Below are positions 1 to 7,342 of a DNA stretch of 11,649 nucleotides, one piece after another; the stretch's first letter is position 1; each line of letters begins with the position of its first letter. The DNA comes from BMS3B sp964501105 (GTDB taxonomy: Archaea > Hydrothermarchaeota > Hydrothermarchaeia > Hydrothermarchaeales > BMS3B). The translations under genes were made by a program, and so were the position numbers. The notes beneath the pieces were generated by a model. The model ran no database searches. It was not told the origin of the DNA and worked only from the letters and a program-made list of their open reading frames with translations. The stretch lies in contig CAZCRG010000051.1 in assembly GCA_964501105.1 (NCBI GenBank), forward strand, positions 1-11,649, given 5' to 3'.

Positions 1-2344
1 TATCATTCCAGGAGGCCTCAAGCCCCAGAGTGTAAGTTCCACTTTTTAATGGTTTCAGAAGAATTTCAAGATCCCTCTCTTTCTGAGCTTCAAGTTTATC
101 AAGATCTAGCTTTGACTCAATTACTTCAAAGTTTTCTGGCAGAATTGGGTTCACTTTAATATTAAAGGCTGGACCAAAGCCAGTATTTTTTATTCTATAG
201 ACAAGGCTGAACTCCTCTCCCTCCTCTATTTTTTCCTTTATGGGATCTGAAGAAATTTCTATAATCGGTCCCTTAACCTTAAACTGAAGCTCTCTTTCTG
301 CAACTCCTTCGCTGTAGTCTACAGAAGTTTTAAAACTGCCAGCCCCTCCAAGGACAGCTTTAACACCAAACTTGTAACTGAAGCTCTCCTCAGGCCTGAG
401 AAAGACTTCTCTATCCTTCTGTCCATACTCTGGCAGATATTCCATATTTTCAGGTATTTCTACATTTATCTTAAAGATCTCCGGCAGGTTTCCAGTATTT
501 TTTATATAGACCTCAAGAAGTCCTCTCTCATCCAGCTCATAGAGATTTTTACCTGAAATTTTTAGCATAAGATTGTGGAAGAGAGGCTCTACCTCTATAC
601 TCTTAACCACTTCCTCTCTATAGCTGCGGAAGAATTCATCAGTATAGCTGGCTGAGATAATAAAATCAAAAGTTTCTTTGCTCTCCACATCAGGGATAAG
701 GAAGGTTAACTCAGACTTTTCTGTGCTTTTATCTGCCTCAAGAATAGAGTAGCTGATTACACTCTGACCTCCAATAAGCCTGAAGTCTTCAGGATACTCA
801 ACATTTATTATAAGATTTCTCGCAGCCTTTGAACCAGTGTTTTTTGCCTCAATTTCAAAGGTAAGCCTATCCTCTTTCTTTTTGGTCTCAATACTTAGAG
901 CAATGGCTGGAGAATCTACATATACATACTCAGAACCTTTGGATATGTATCTGTTGTTGAACTCATCTTTGTAATCAACTTCAGTGGTAACTTCATATTT
1001 TCCCTGCTTGTTCCCTCTGAGAATGAAGGTGTAGGAAACCTCTTCTCCAGGGGCAAGAGATTTTATAGATATACCTGAGCTTCCTTCAGTCTCAAGTTCA
1101 GTTATCTCCTCTGCCTTCACATCAAAAGCAACAGCATTACCTGTGTTTTTAATAACCACTGAGACATTTACCTCTTCGTCAAGGTCAAGGGTTATTCTGG
1201 AGGTATTAAATCCTTTACTGCTATAGACCTTCTTTTCAATTTCAATTTTAGGCTTTAACTCTACAAATTTAATTATTTGAGTGCTACTTTTATTTTTTGC
1301 CACCATATTGCCATACTCATCTCTATATTCAATAAGACTGTAGGTATGATATTCAGCAGGAGTCCTGGCTGAAACCACATAATTTATATATCTCTTTTGC
1401 CCGGGGGCAAACTTGCCCTCCCAGGAGGTTTTTCCCTGCACCACCTCTAAGCCATCAGGCAGAATATCTTCAACCTTACCCTGAAAGTCAAAGACCTTTC
1501 CCATGTTTTCGATCTCAACTGTAACATAAACCTTCTCGCCCACGAGAGCGAAATCCTTTGTTTTCATATTTTTGAAATCATAGGGATATCTAATTTTTTT
1601 TGTTATATGGACTTTTGATTCTCCTACAACAGTTAGATTTTCTTTAAATATCTCTTCCTTTACTCTGGAATTTCCTGTCTGGAGGTTGAAGTAGCTGTAT
1701 CTTACCCTCACTGGAAGAGTATAATTTGTAATATCCCATAGCCCGGGGGCGAGAAGAGTATAGGTAAAACTTGCTGTACTTCCGGGGCAGAGGTAGGTTG
1801 TGGTACCTTTTGGATAGTTAAGAATACCAAAATCTCTGAGAAGTGGTTCAAAGCTTATATTTTCTGCCAGGAGCTCGCCTGTATTGTTCAAAGTTACAGT
1901 GAGATATACCTCTTTGCCTGCCCTGACAGCTGGAAAGGAGCTATTCACAGTATTATTATAGTTGACATCAGGCTCAAGGGTTATATTGACTTCAAGCTTG
2001 GCTCTATTTTCTGTGTAAACTGTGATATTGCTCCAGCTTCCAGAGGTTCCTATCACCTCAATTATAATATCATTATCTTTTGCCTTATAGTAATCGCCAG
2101 CTGTAACAGTAAATCTTTCATACTCAGCGCCAAATCTGTAAATCTCAAAGGTTGCACTACCTGAAGAAACAAAAGTAGGTTTAATCTCAAACTCTTCCAC
2201 CTGGGTTTTTATTCCTTCAGGAATGAGCCCTGAGAACCTCTCCTGAAATCCTAGAAATTTTGAGCTGGGAGGTGCATCGCAGTCAGCATGAACACTGGGT
2301 ATAAGAAGGATTGCAATGAGAATTAAGGGCAATCTTTTTTTCAT
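1..2344 (-). CDS. Exported multi-repeat Ig-like/CARDB-type cell-surface protein (3' end outside window)
   Basis: I translated the minus strand from the ATG at 2342-2344 and found 781 codons without a stop, so the protein continues past the window edge. It opens with a Sec-type signal peptide: MKKR, a hydrophobic core (LPLILIAILLIP) and a likely cut after SVHA at residue 20. The mature part is a chain of beta-rich modules. Each has a strand of the type VYVTVEIKN, then an N-T-G (or N-M-G) turn, then a strand ending in an E-P or L-P-x-G/N element. The turns lie near residues 153, 280, 400, 503, 617 and 722, a period of about 105-127. This is the CARDB/NEW3/DUF11 style seen in archaeal envelope proteins. 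No catalytic motif or C-terminal anchor is visible here. A TATA-like box lies 34-43 bases upstream of the start and a weak GGTGG lies 2 nt before it. Function inferred: structural or adhesive surface protein, partner unknown. Confidence 0.85.
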   Translation of the reverse strand, partial: MKKRLPLILIAILLIPSVHADCDAPPSSKFLGFQERFSGLIPEGIKTQVEEFEIKPTFVSSGSATFEIYRFGAEYERFTVTAGDYYKAKDNDIIIEVIGTSGSWSNITVYTENRAKLEVNITLEPDVNYNNTVNSSFPAVRAGKEVYLTVTLNNTGELLAENISFEPLLRDFGILNYPKGTTTYLCPGSTASFTYTLLAPGLWDITNYTLPVRVRYSYFNLQTGNSRVKEEIFKENLTVVGESKVHITKKIRYPYDFKNMKTKDFALVGEKVYVTVEIENMGKVFDFQGKVEDILPDGLEVVQGKTSWEGKFAPGQKRYINYVVSARTPAEYHTYSLIEYRDEYGNMVAKNKSSTQIIKFVELKPKIEIEKKVYSSKGFNTSRITLDLDEEVNVSVVIKNTGNAVAFDVKAEEITELETEGSSGISIKSLAPGEEVSYTFILRGNKQGKYEVTTEVDYKDEFNNRYISKGSEYVYVDSPAIALSIETKKKEDRLTFEIEAKNTGSKAARNLIINVEYPEDFRLIGGQSVISYSILEADKSTEKSELTFLIPDVESKETFDFIISASYTDEFFRSYREEVVKSIEVEPLFHNLMLKISGKNLYELDERGLLEVYIKNTGNLPEIFKINVEIPENMEYLPEYGQKDREVFLRPEESFSYKFGVKAVLGGAGSFKTSVDYSEGVAERELQFKVKGPIIEISSDPIKEKIEEGEEFSLVYRIKNTGFGPAFNIKVNPILPENFEVIESKLDLDKLEAQKERDLEILLKPLKSGTYTLGLEASWND

Positions 2345-2377
2345 GGCCACCAGCCCTAAATTTAATTGTAAGAGCAA

Positions 2378-2387
2378 CTATTTAAAG
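2378..2387 (-). promoter_or_regulatory. TATA-like promoter element of the surface-protein gene
   Basis: On the minus strand this reads CTTTAAATAG, a fair archaeal TATA box. Transcription would start roughly 25 nt downstream, giving a leader of about 15-20 nt. The 71-nt gap from the upstream gene and this box suggest the surface gene is transcribed on its own, not only by read-through from the solute operon. Confidence 0.4.
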
Positions 2388-2415
2388 TTATAGAAGGCTG
2401 ATGTATATATTTTCT

Positions 2416-3669
2416 TTACTCCCTGTCCAATATCTCAAAAGAGTAAAGCAACCTGAGGAAAACAACTAAATTGGTGAAAAATGCCAGCAACATGAGGGTT
2501 TCCCATAGAAGACCTGCAATTCCTCCCAGGAATATTATAACCAGCCTCATATCCCTTTTCATAAGCTGAGTTAAGCCCTTATACTGGAAGCCTGTGTTCT
2601 CAGCCTTTGAGGAGGTGTAGCTTATGGAATAGCTACCTAAAAGAGCAAAAATACCTGGAAGCCAGAGCTTTGAGGGGTCGCTGGCTATTATTCCAGTAAT
2701 AATGGCTGCATCGGCATATCTATCCAGAAGAGAATCAAAAAAAGCTCCAAAACTTGAGCTCATTTTCTTCAACCTTGCAATTTCTCCATCGCAGCCGTCT
2801 ATTATTGAAGATATTTGAGCAGTTATTCCTGCAGTAAAATTATGTCCATGAGCAAAGAGAAAAGCAGAAATAATTCCAAGAAGAAAGCTGAAAAATGAGA
2901 TAACATTTGGAGTCACAGGTGTATTAACTAAAAACCTGGAGATTCTCAGAGAAATCTTCCTGTTGAAGTGCCTTGAAACTATCCCATCAGAAGGTTTTAT
3001 CAGTCTATAAAGGAGCTCTTTCTCAACCCTCCTGAGCTCCTGTTTTGTGTCTATATCTCTCCAGAATAAGCCTGAAACATCTAAAGCCTTAAGTTTTTTT
3101 TCTCTGGCAAGAGTTCTCATGACATCAGTAACTGAAAATTTACCTTTGAAGCTTCTTGCCGCCTCAAGCACTTCCTGAGTGCAGTAAAATACGCCAGTAT
3201 CAAGAGCGTTGTAATTTTTAAGCTCTTTGCCAAGGTCGAGAATATACTCTTCCTGCCCCAGAAGCACCCTGGTGGCTTCTTCAACATTATGCCCCTCAAA
3301 TTTCCTGTCAACACAGAGAGTTGTTATATCAGGCTTGGACTCCAGAAGTTTCTTTAGAATTTTAAAGTCGAAGATGTGGTCAGCCATTACAAGTATAAAA
3401 GGTTCACCTTCAACAACTTCAGCACCCTTAAGAAGAGAATAACCACCCCCCAGCTCCACTTTATCATTTAGAACCAGTTTTACTCTGCCTTCGAGATAGG
3501 CCTTAACTTTTGGATCTCTGTAAACAACAACAATATCCTTTATTCCAGTCCTCTTGAGATTATCTATGACATGGTCAATAAGCGCTCTCCCTAAGAGCTT
3601 AATTAGGGGTTTGGGGAGGCTTGCGCCCAGCCTTTCCCCTTTCCCCGCTGCCAGAATTACTGCTTTCAT
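2416..3669 (-). CDS. Bifunctional CTP:inositol-1-phosphate cytidylyltransferase / DIPP synthase
   Basis: This 417-residue fusion carries two steps of di-myo-inositol-1,1'-phosphate synthesis: CTP plus inositol-1-phosphate gives CDP-inositol, which is then joined to a second inositol-1-phosphate to give phosphorylated DIP. Residues 1-220 are a soluble nucleotidyltransferase with the LAAGKGERL loop at 6-14, Lys20-Pro21, the GGGYS segment at 74-78 and a metal-binding Asp97 in MADH. Residues 225-417 are a membrane CDP-alcohol phosphotransferase with the full signature D291-x2-D294-G295-x2-A298-R299-x8-G308-x3-D312-x3-D316 and about six hydrophobic segments between 255 and 410. The same fusion is known from Archaeoglobus (IPCT/DIPPS); some other hyperthermophiles have two separate genes. 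The ATG starts 5 nt after the stop of the inositol-1-phosphate synthase gene, implying translational coupling; its own ribosome site is weak. All catalytic residues are present. A phosphatase removing the last phosphate is not in the window. Confidence 0.93.
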   Translation of the reverse strand: MKAVILAAGKGERLGASLPKPLIKLLGRALIDHVIDNLKRTGIKDIVVVYRDPKVKAYLEGRVKLVLNDKVELGGGYSLLKGAEVVEGEPFILVMADHIFDFKILKKLLESKPDITTLCVDRKFEGHNVEEATRVLLGQEEYILDLGKELKNYNALDTGVFYCTQEVLEAARSFKGKFSVTDVMRTLAREKKLKALDVSGLFWRDIDTKQELRRVEKELLYRLIKPSDGIVSRHFNRKISLRISRFLVNTPVTPNVISFFSFLLGIISAFLFAHGHNFTAGITAQISSIIDGCDGEIARLKKMSSSFGAFFDSLLDRYADAAIITGIIASDPSKLWLPGIFALLGSYSISYTSSKAENTGFQYKGLTQLMKRDMRLVIIFLGGIAGLLWETLMLLAFFTNLVVFLRLLYSFEILDRE

Positions 3670-3674
3670 CTCTC

Positions 3675-4796
3675 TTACTTTTCCACCAGAAGCTCTGGCT
3701 CTACCTTGGTTGTCTCAAGAGCCTCAAGATGGGAATTCTCCTTTATGAAATCCTCCACCATCTGCTTTGCCACTGAATCGGGGTGCTGAACTGGTGGATG
3801 CTTGAAGAAGTAGGCACTCACGCCCTCAAGAGGCCCTGCTATACCTCTGTCTAAAGCAATTTTTGTGGCCCTTATGGCATCCACAGCAACACCTGCACTG
3901 TTGGGTGAATCTTCCACTGAGAGGTGCACCTGGATTGTCAGAGGTACATCTCCAAACTTCTTTCCTTTTACATATATAAAAGCCTGTTTATTGTCATTTA
4001 AAAATGGAACATAGTCACTTGGTCCAATTCTTGTGGGAAGGTTGTAGTCAATAAGGCTGGTTACTGCCTCAGTCTTGCTGATTCTCTTTGACTTCAGTCT
4101 GCTCTCTTGAAGCATATTCAGGAAGTCAGTATTGCCGCCTATATTGAGCTGGTAGGTCTCCTCAACTTTCACGCCTCTATCCTTGAGAAGCTGCACCAGA
4201 GTTCTGTGCAGGATTGTGGCACCTACCTGGCTCTTTATGTCATCACCAGCTATAGGCAAACCTGCATTGGTGAACTTTCTTGCCCACTCTTTATCGCTGG
4301 CAATAAACTCTGGGATGCAGTTCACAAAGCCGCACCCGGCATCTATAGCAGCCTGAGCAAAATAGCGAGTAGCTTTAGCACTGCCTACAGGCAGGTAATT
4401 GATAAGAACATCTGCATTAACTTCCTCCAGAACTCTTGCCACATCCACTGGCTCCTGGCTCTTGCTCACTGGCACAACCCCTCTCAGATATTTGCCTATT
4501 CCGTCCAGCACAGGAGCCTTTTGAACCTCTACACCAAGCTCTGGCACATCGCAGAACTTGGCTGTACAGTTGGGCTCAGTAAATATTGCCTCACTTAAAT
4601 CTTTCCCAACCTTATTGGCGTTTATATCAAAAGCTGCTACAAACTTTATGTCTTTTATGTGGTATCCACCAAAGTTTACATGCATTAGTCCAGGTATAAA
4701 ATCTGTCTCCTTTGCATTCTTGTAGTACTCCACTCCCTGCACCAGCGAAGATGCACAGTTTCCTACTCCAGCAATTGCCACTCTTATCTCACTCAT
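3675..4796 (-). CDS. myo-Inositol-1-phosphate synthase
   Basis: Converts glucose-6-phosphate to L-myo-inositol-1-phosphate with NAD+ as internal redox cofactor; it supplies the substrate of the next gene for the DIP solute and possibly for inositol lipids. The 373-residue protein begins MSEIRVAIAGVGNCASSL, with the Rossmann NAD loop at 8-18. It has the archaeal/actinobacterial-type core: NYLPVGS at 133-139, NCIPEFIAS at 159-167, GDDIKSQVGAT at 184-194 and NIGGNTDFLNM at 218-228, which form the active site with its lysines and metal ligands. I chose the ATG at 4794-4796 because a perfect AGGAGGTGA lies 4 nt upstream; an in-frame ATG 99 nt further upstream would add 33 residues foreign to the family and has no ribosome site. 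Length matches the archaeal family. It is the first gene of the operon with the DIPP synthase. Confidence 0.95.
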   Translation of the reverse strand: MSEIRVAIAGVGNCASSLVQGVEYYKNAKETDFIPGLMHVNFGGYHIKDIKFVAAFDINANKVGKDLSEAIFTEPNCTAKFCDVPELGVEVQKAPVLDGIGKYLRGVVPVSKSQEPVDVARVLEEVNADVLINYLPVGSAKATRYFAQAAIDAGCGFVNCIPEFIASDKEWARKFTNAGLPIAGDDIKSQVGATILHRTLVQLLKDRGVKVEETYQLNIGGNTDFLNMLQESRLKSKRISKTEAVTSLIDYNLPTRIGPSDYVPFLNDNKQAFIYVKGKKFGDVPLTIQVHLSVEDSPNSAGVAVDAIRATKIALDRGIAGPLEGVSAYFFKHPPVQHPDSVAKQMVEDFIKENSHLEALETTKVEPELLVEK

Positions 4797-4800
4797 TTCT

Positions 4801-4809
4801 TCACCTCCT
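4801..4809 (-). promoter_or_regulatory. Ribosome binding site fixing the inositol-1-phosphate synthase start
   Basis: The minus strand reads AGGAGGTGA, fully complementary to the archaeal 16S 3' end, 4 nt before ATG 4794-4796. It excludes the longer upstream start. Promoter elements further up (4816-4930) are AT-rich with several possible TATA boxes and I cannot pick one. Confidence 0.8.
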
Positions 4810-4984
4810 CTTATCTGAAATTTAAAATATAGAACACAACCCGGGGAAGAAATAAAAAATTCCAAAAGTGGCTGCCAGATAAAGAAACTGCACAACTATT
4901 AGATTATACAATATTAGCCACATAAAATTTTACTGAATTAATCTGTAATACCAGTATTAAATATATTTCCACTGAATAACAAAT

Positions 4985-5025
4985 AAAGTAAAATTAAATT
5001 TTTAAAAGTAAAAATAGAAGAAAAT
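4985..5025 (-). terminator. Probable T-rich terminator after VAT1
   Basis: Directly after the VAT1 stop the minus strand has successive T-rich tracts (TTTTCTTCTATTTTTACTTTT and more). Archaeal RNA polymerase terminates on such U-tracts without needing a hairpin. Assignment is by composition only. Confidence 0.4.
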
Positions 5026-7209
5026 TTATACCATATAGACGAGTTTTTCAAGTTCTTTTTTCTCATATTTTCTGAGGAACTGTTCATAGCTCTTTATCAT
5101 CTCTCTGTTTATACTCGGTCTGACATGTTTAATAGCCTTTTTGAAGTGTCTTCTTTCAACCTTCTTCTTATCAAAGTCTTCATTCTTGTGGACAGCTTCT
5201 CTTATAGCATAGAGAGCAGCTTCTCTACATAGAGCTTCAATGTCTGCACCTGAAAAATTGTCTGTTTCTTTTGCAAGTTCCTTGAGATTTACATCATCTG
5301 CAAGTGGCATGTTACGTGTATGTACTTTAAATATCTCAAGTCTTGCTTCTTCATCGGGGGCCTGGACAAGAAGTATTTTGTCAAATCTACCAGGTCTGAG
5401 AAGAGCAGGATCAAGAATGTCAGGTCTGTTGGTAGCTGCTATTATTAGCACATTGTGAAGCTCCTCAAGGCCATCCATCTCTGTCAAAAGTTGATTTAAT
5501 ACTCTTTCACTAACCTTAGTTCCAACTTCAACACCCCTTGTACTTGCAATAGCGTCTATTTCATCGAAGAATACCACAGTTGGTGCTGATTGTTTGGCCT
5601 TTTTAAAAATTTCTCTTATTGCTTTTTCACTCTCTCCAACCCATTTACTCAGAACCTCAGGACCTTTTACACTTATAAAGTTTGCTTCACTCTCATGAGC
5701 CACAGCTTTAGCAAGTAGAGTTTTGCCTGTTCCAGGTGGTCCGAATAGGAGTACTCCTTTTGGAGGTTTAATTCCAAGTTTAATAAATGCATCAGGATAT
5801 TTTATAGGCCACTCTACAGCTTCTTTGAGTCTTTCTTTTATATCTTTAAGTCCACCAATATCCTTCCATCCAATATCCGGTACTTCAACATAAACCTCTC
5901 TGAGAGCACTTGGTTCTATAGACTTCCAGGCTTCCCTGAAGTCATCTTTTGTTACTTCAAGGTTTTCGAGGATTTCAGGAGGAATTATCTCTTCTTCAAG
6001 GTCAATCTTGGGTAAAACTTTTCTGAGGGCGTTCATGGCAGCTTCCTTGCAAAGTGCTTCTAAGTCTGCACCAACAAAACCATGGGTTATATCCGCAAAC
6101 TCATCAAGGTTAACATCCTCAGCAAGAGGCATACCCCTTGTATGTATCTGAAGTATCTCTTTCCTTGCATTTCTGTCTGGAACGCCTATTATTATCTCCC
6201 TATCAAATCTTCCTGGCCTCCTGAGAGCAGGATCTATGGCATCAGGCCTGTTGGTAGCACCTATAACAACAACTCTACCTCTTGACTTTAGCCCGTCCAT
6301 GAGGGAGAGAAGCTGAGCAACTACTCTACGTTCAACTTCACCATGGACTTCTTCTCTTTTTGGAGCTATAGCATCTATTTCATCTATAAATATAATACTT
6401 GGAGCATTGTCTTCAGCCTCTTTGAAGACCTTTCTGAGGTTCTCCTCACTCTCACCATAAAACTTGCTCATTATCTCTGGGCCGTTAAGCGGTATAAAGA
6501 AGGCATTTGTCTCATTGGCCACTGCTTTGGCTATTAGAGTTTTTCCAGTACCGGGAGGACCATGAAGAAGTACACCCTTTGGTGGCTCTATACCAAGACG
6601 CTCAAATAGTTCTGGATGCTTCATTGGAAGCTCAATCATCTCTCTAATCTTCTGAACTTCATCCTTAAGCCCGCCAATATCCTCATAGGCTATACTGGGA
6701 ATACCTGGTTTGGCTCTTACTGGTTCTTCCTTTACAAATATCTGGGTATTGTCTGCTACTCTGACTATACCAGAGGGAAATGTTTGTGTAACAGTAAATG
6801 GAAGAGTTGTGCCGAGAACGCCAACAACAATTTTATCACCTTTTATTAGAGGCCTACCCAGTAGTCTCCTCCTTATAAAATCTCCAAATCCAGCAGAAAA
6901 CCTTATGGCTTGATTTGGAGAAATAACAACCTTTCTTGCATCTTTTACGTCAGCTTTCTTTATTTTAACTGTTTCACCAAGGGAAACTTCTGCATTTTGC
7001 CTTAATATTCCATCCATTCTTACTATACCAAGTCCTTCATCTTCTGCATATGCACGCCAGACTATGGCAACAGTTTTTCTTTTTCCTTTAATTTCAACAA
7101 TGTCGCCAGTAGATATACCAAGGATTTCTCTTGTCTTACTATCAAGTCTTACAATACCTCTACCAACGTCGTTCTGCATTGCCTCTGCAACTTTTAGTTC
7201 TATCTGCAT
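5026..7209 (-). CDS. VAT/Cdc48-family AAA+ unfoldase, paralogue 1
   Basis: A p97/VAT-type hexameric ATPase that pulls folded or aggregated proteins through its pore, in archaea feeding the 20S proteasome or releasing substrates. With the start used here it has 727 residues: an N-domain (double-psi barrel plus second subdomain, about 1-165), D1 (about 175-435) and D2 (about 445-700). D1 has Walker A GPPGTGKT 217-224, Walker B IIFIDE 272-277, pore loop KFYGES 249-254 and arginine fingers in RRPGRFD 330-336. D2 has Walker A 490-497, Walker B VVFFDE 545-550 and pore loop KWVGES 522-527. Both ATPase sites look intact. Start: an in-frame ATG at 7222-7224 would add five residues (MKVSG) but has no ribosome site; ATG 7207-7209 has AAGGTGT with GGTG 6 nt upstream. 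It appears monocistronic, with a strong TATA box at 7254-7268 and a T-rich 3' flank. The tail ends LVYMV, close to but not a true terminal HbYX motif. Confidence 0.95.
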   Translation of the reverse strand: MQIELKVAEAMQNDVGRGIVRLDSKTREILGISTGDIVEIKGKRKTVAIVWRAYAEDEGLGIVRMDGILRQNAEVSLGETVKIKKADVKDARKVVISPNQAIRFSAGFGDFIRRRLLGRPLIKGDKIVVGVLGTTLPFTVTQTFPSGIVRVADNTQIFVKEEPVRAKPGIPSIAYEDIGGLKDEVQKIREMIELPMKHPELFERLGIEPPKGVLLHGPPGTGKTLIAKAVANETNAFFIPLNGPEIMSKFYGESEENLRKVFKEAEDNAPSIIFIDEIDAIAPKREEVHGEVERRVVAQLLSLMDGLKSRGRVVVIGATNRPDAIDPALRRPGRFDREIIIGVPDRNARKEILQIHTRGMPLAEDVNLDEFADITHGFVGADLEALCKEAAMNALRKVLPKIDLEEEIIPPEILENLEVTKDDFREAWKSIEPSALREVYVEVPDIGWKDIGGLKDIKERLKEAVEWPIKYPDAFIKLGIKPPKGVLLFGPPGTGKTLLAKAVAHESEANFISVKGPEVLSKWVGESEKAIREIFKKAKQSAPTVVFFDEIDAIASTRGVEVGTKVSERVLNQLLTEMDGLEELHNVLIIAATNRPDILDPALLRPGRFDKILLVQAPDEEARLEIFKVHTRNMPLADDVNLKELAKETDNFSGADIEALCREAALYAIREAVHKNEDFDKKKVERRHFKKAIKHVRPSINREMIKSYEQFLRKYEKKELEKLVYMV

Positions 7210-7215
7210 TCCTGA

Positions 7216-7219
7216 CACC
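7216..7219 (-). promoter_or_regulatory. Ribosome binding site deciding the VAT1 start
   Basis: GGTG on the minus strand, within AAGGTGT, lies 6 nt before ATG 7207-7209. The upstream in-frame ATG at 7222-7224 is preceded only by AT-rich repeats without a Shine-Dalgarno match. Confidence 0.5.
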
Positions 7220-7220
7220 T

Positions 7221-7253
7221 TCATTACTATTTCATTACTATTTCTATACTAAT
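7221..7253 (-). repeat. 11-bp tandem direct repeats in the VAT1 leader
   Basis: TCATTACTATT (plus strand) occurs twice with no gap at 7221-7231 and 7232-7242. A third copy matching at 8 of 11 positions follows at 7243-7253. Each exact copy carries an ATG on the minus strand. The array sits between the TATA box and the start codon. It may be replication slippage or a helically phased binding array; the word AATAGTAA is also found in the hsp20 upstream operator. Confidence 0.7.
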
Positions 7254-7268
7254 AATAAATATATTTAT
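7254..7268 (-). promoter_or_regulatory. TATA box of VAT1
   Basis: The minus strand has a run centred on AAATATATTTA, a strong archaeal TATA box. A start about 25 nt downstream falls near 7236, giving a leader of about 27 nt to ATG 7209, long enough for the ribosome site. Just upstream, at 7271-7283, TTGCC-TTC-GGCAA forms a small inverted repeat. Confidence 0.55.
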
Positions 7269-7305
7269 CGTTGCCTTCGGCAATGTTGATTGATAATAGG
7301 GTAAA

Positions 7306-7342
7306 TAATAATTTAAAAATAGAGGGGAAGGGAGAAGTTTAT
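7306..7342 (-). terminator. Probable pyrimidine/T-rich terminator after VAT2
   Basis: After the VAT2 stop the minus strand is pyrimidine-rich (CTTCTCCCTTCCCCTCTA) and then has five T residues at 7315-7319. This suits archaeal U-tract termination and separates the operon from the VAT1 promoter. Called from composition only. Confidence 0.35.

Noticed and set aside
4797..4895. A 33-residue N-terminal extension of inositol-1-phosphate synthase from an upstream ATG
   Set aside because: The segment is unlike the family, has no ribosome site, and would place the perfect AGGAGGTGA inside the coding region just before the conserved MSEIRVAIAGVG start.
7271..7283. Small inverted repeat TTGCC-TTC-GGCAA upstream of the VAT1 TATA box as an operator
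   Set aside because: Only 5-bp arms, upstream of the TATA box and not repeated at other promoters in the window; too weak to call a site on its own.
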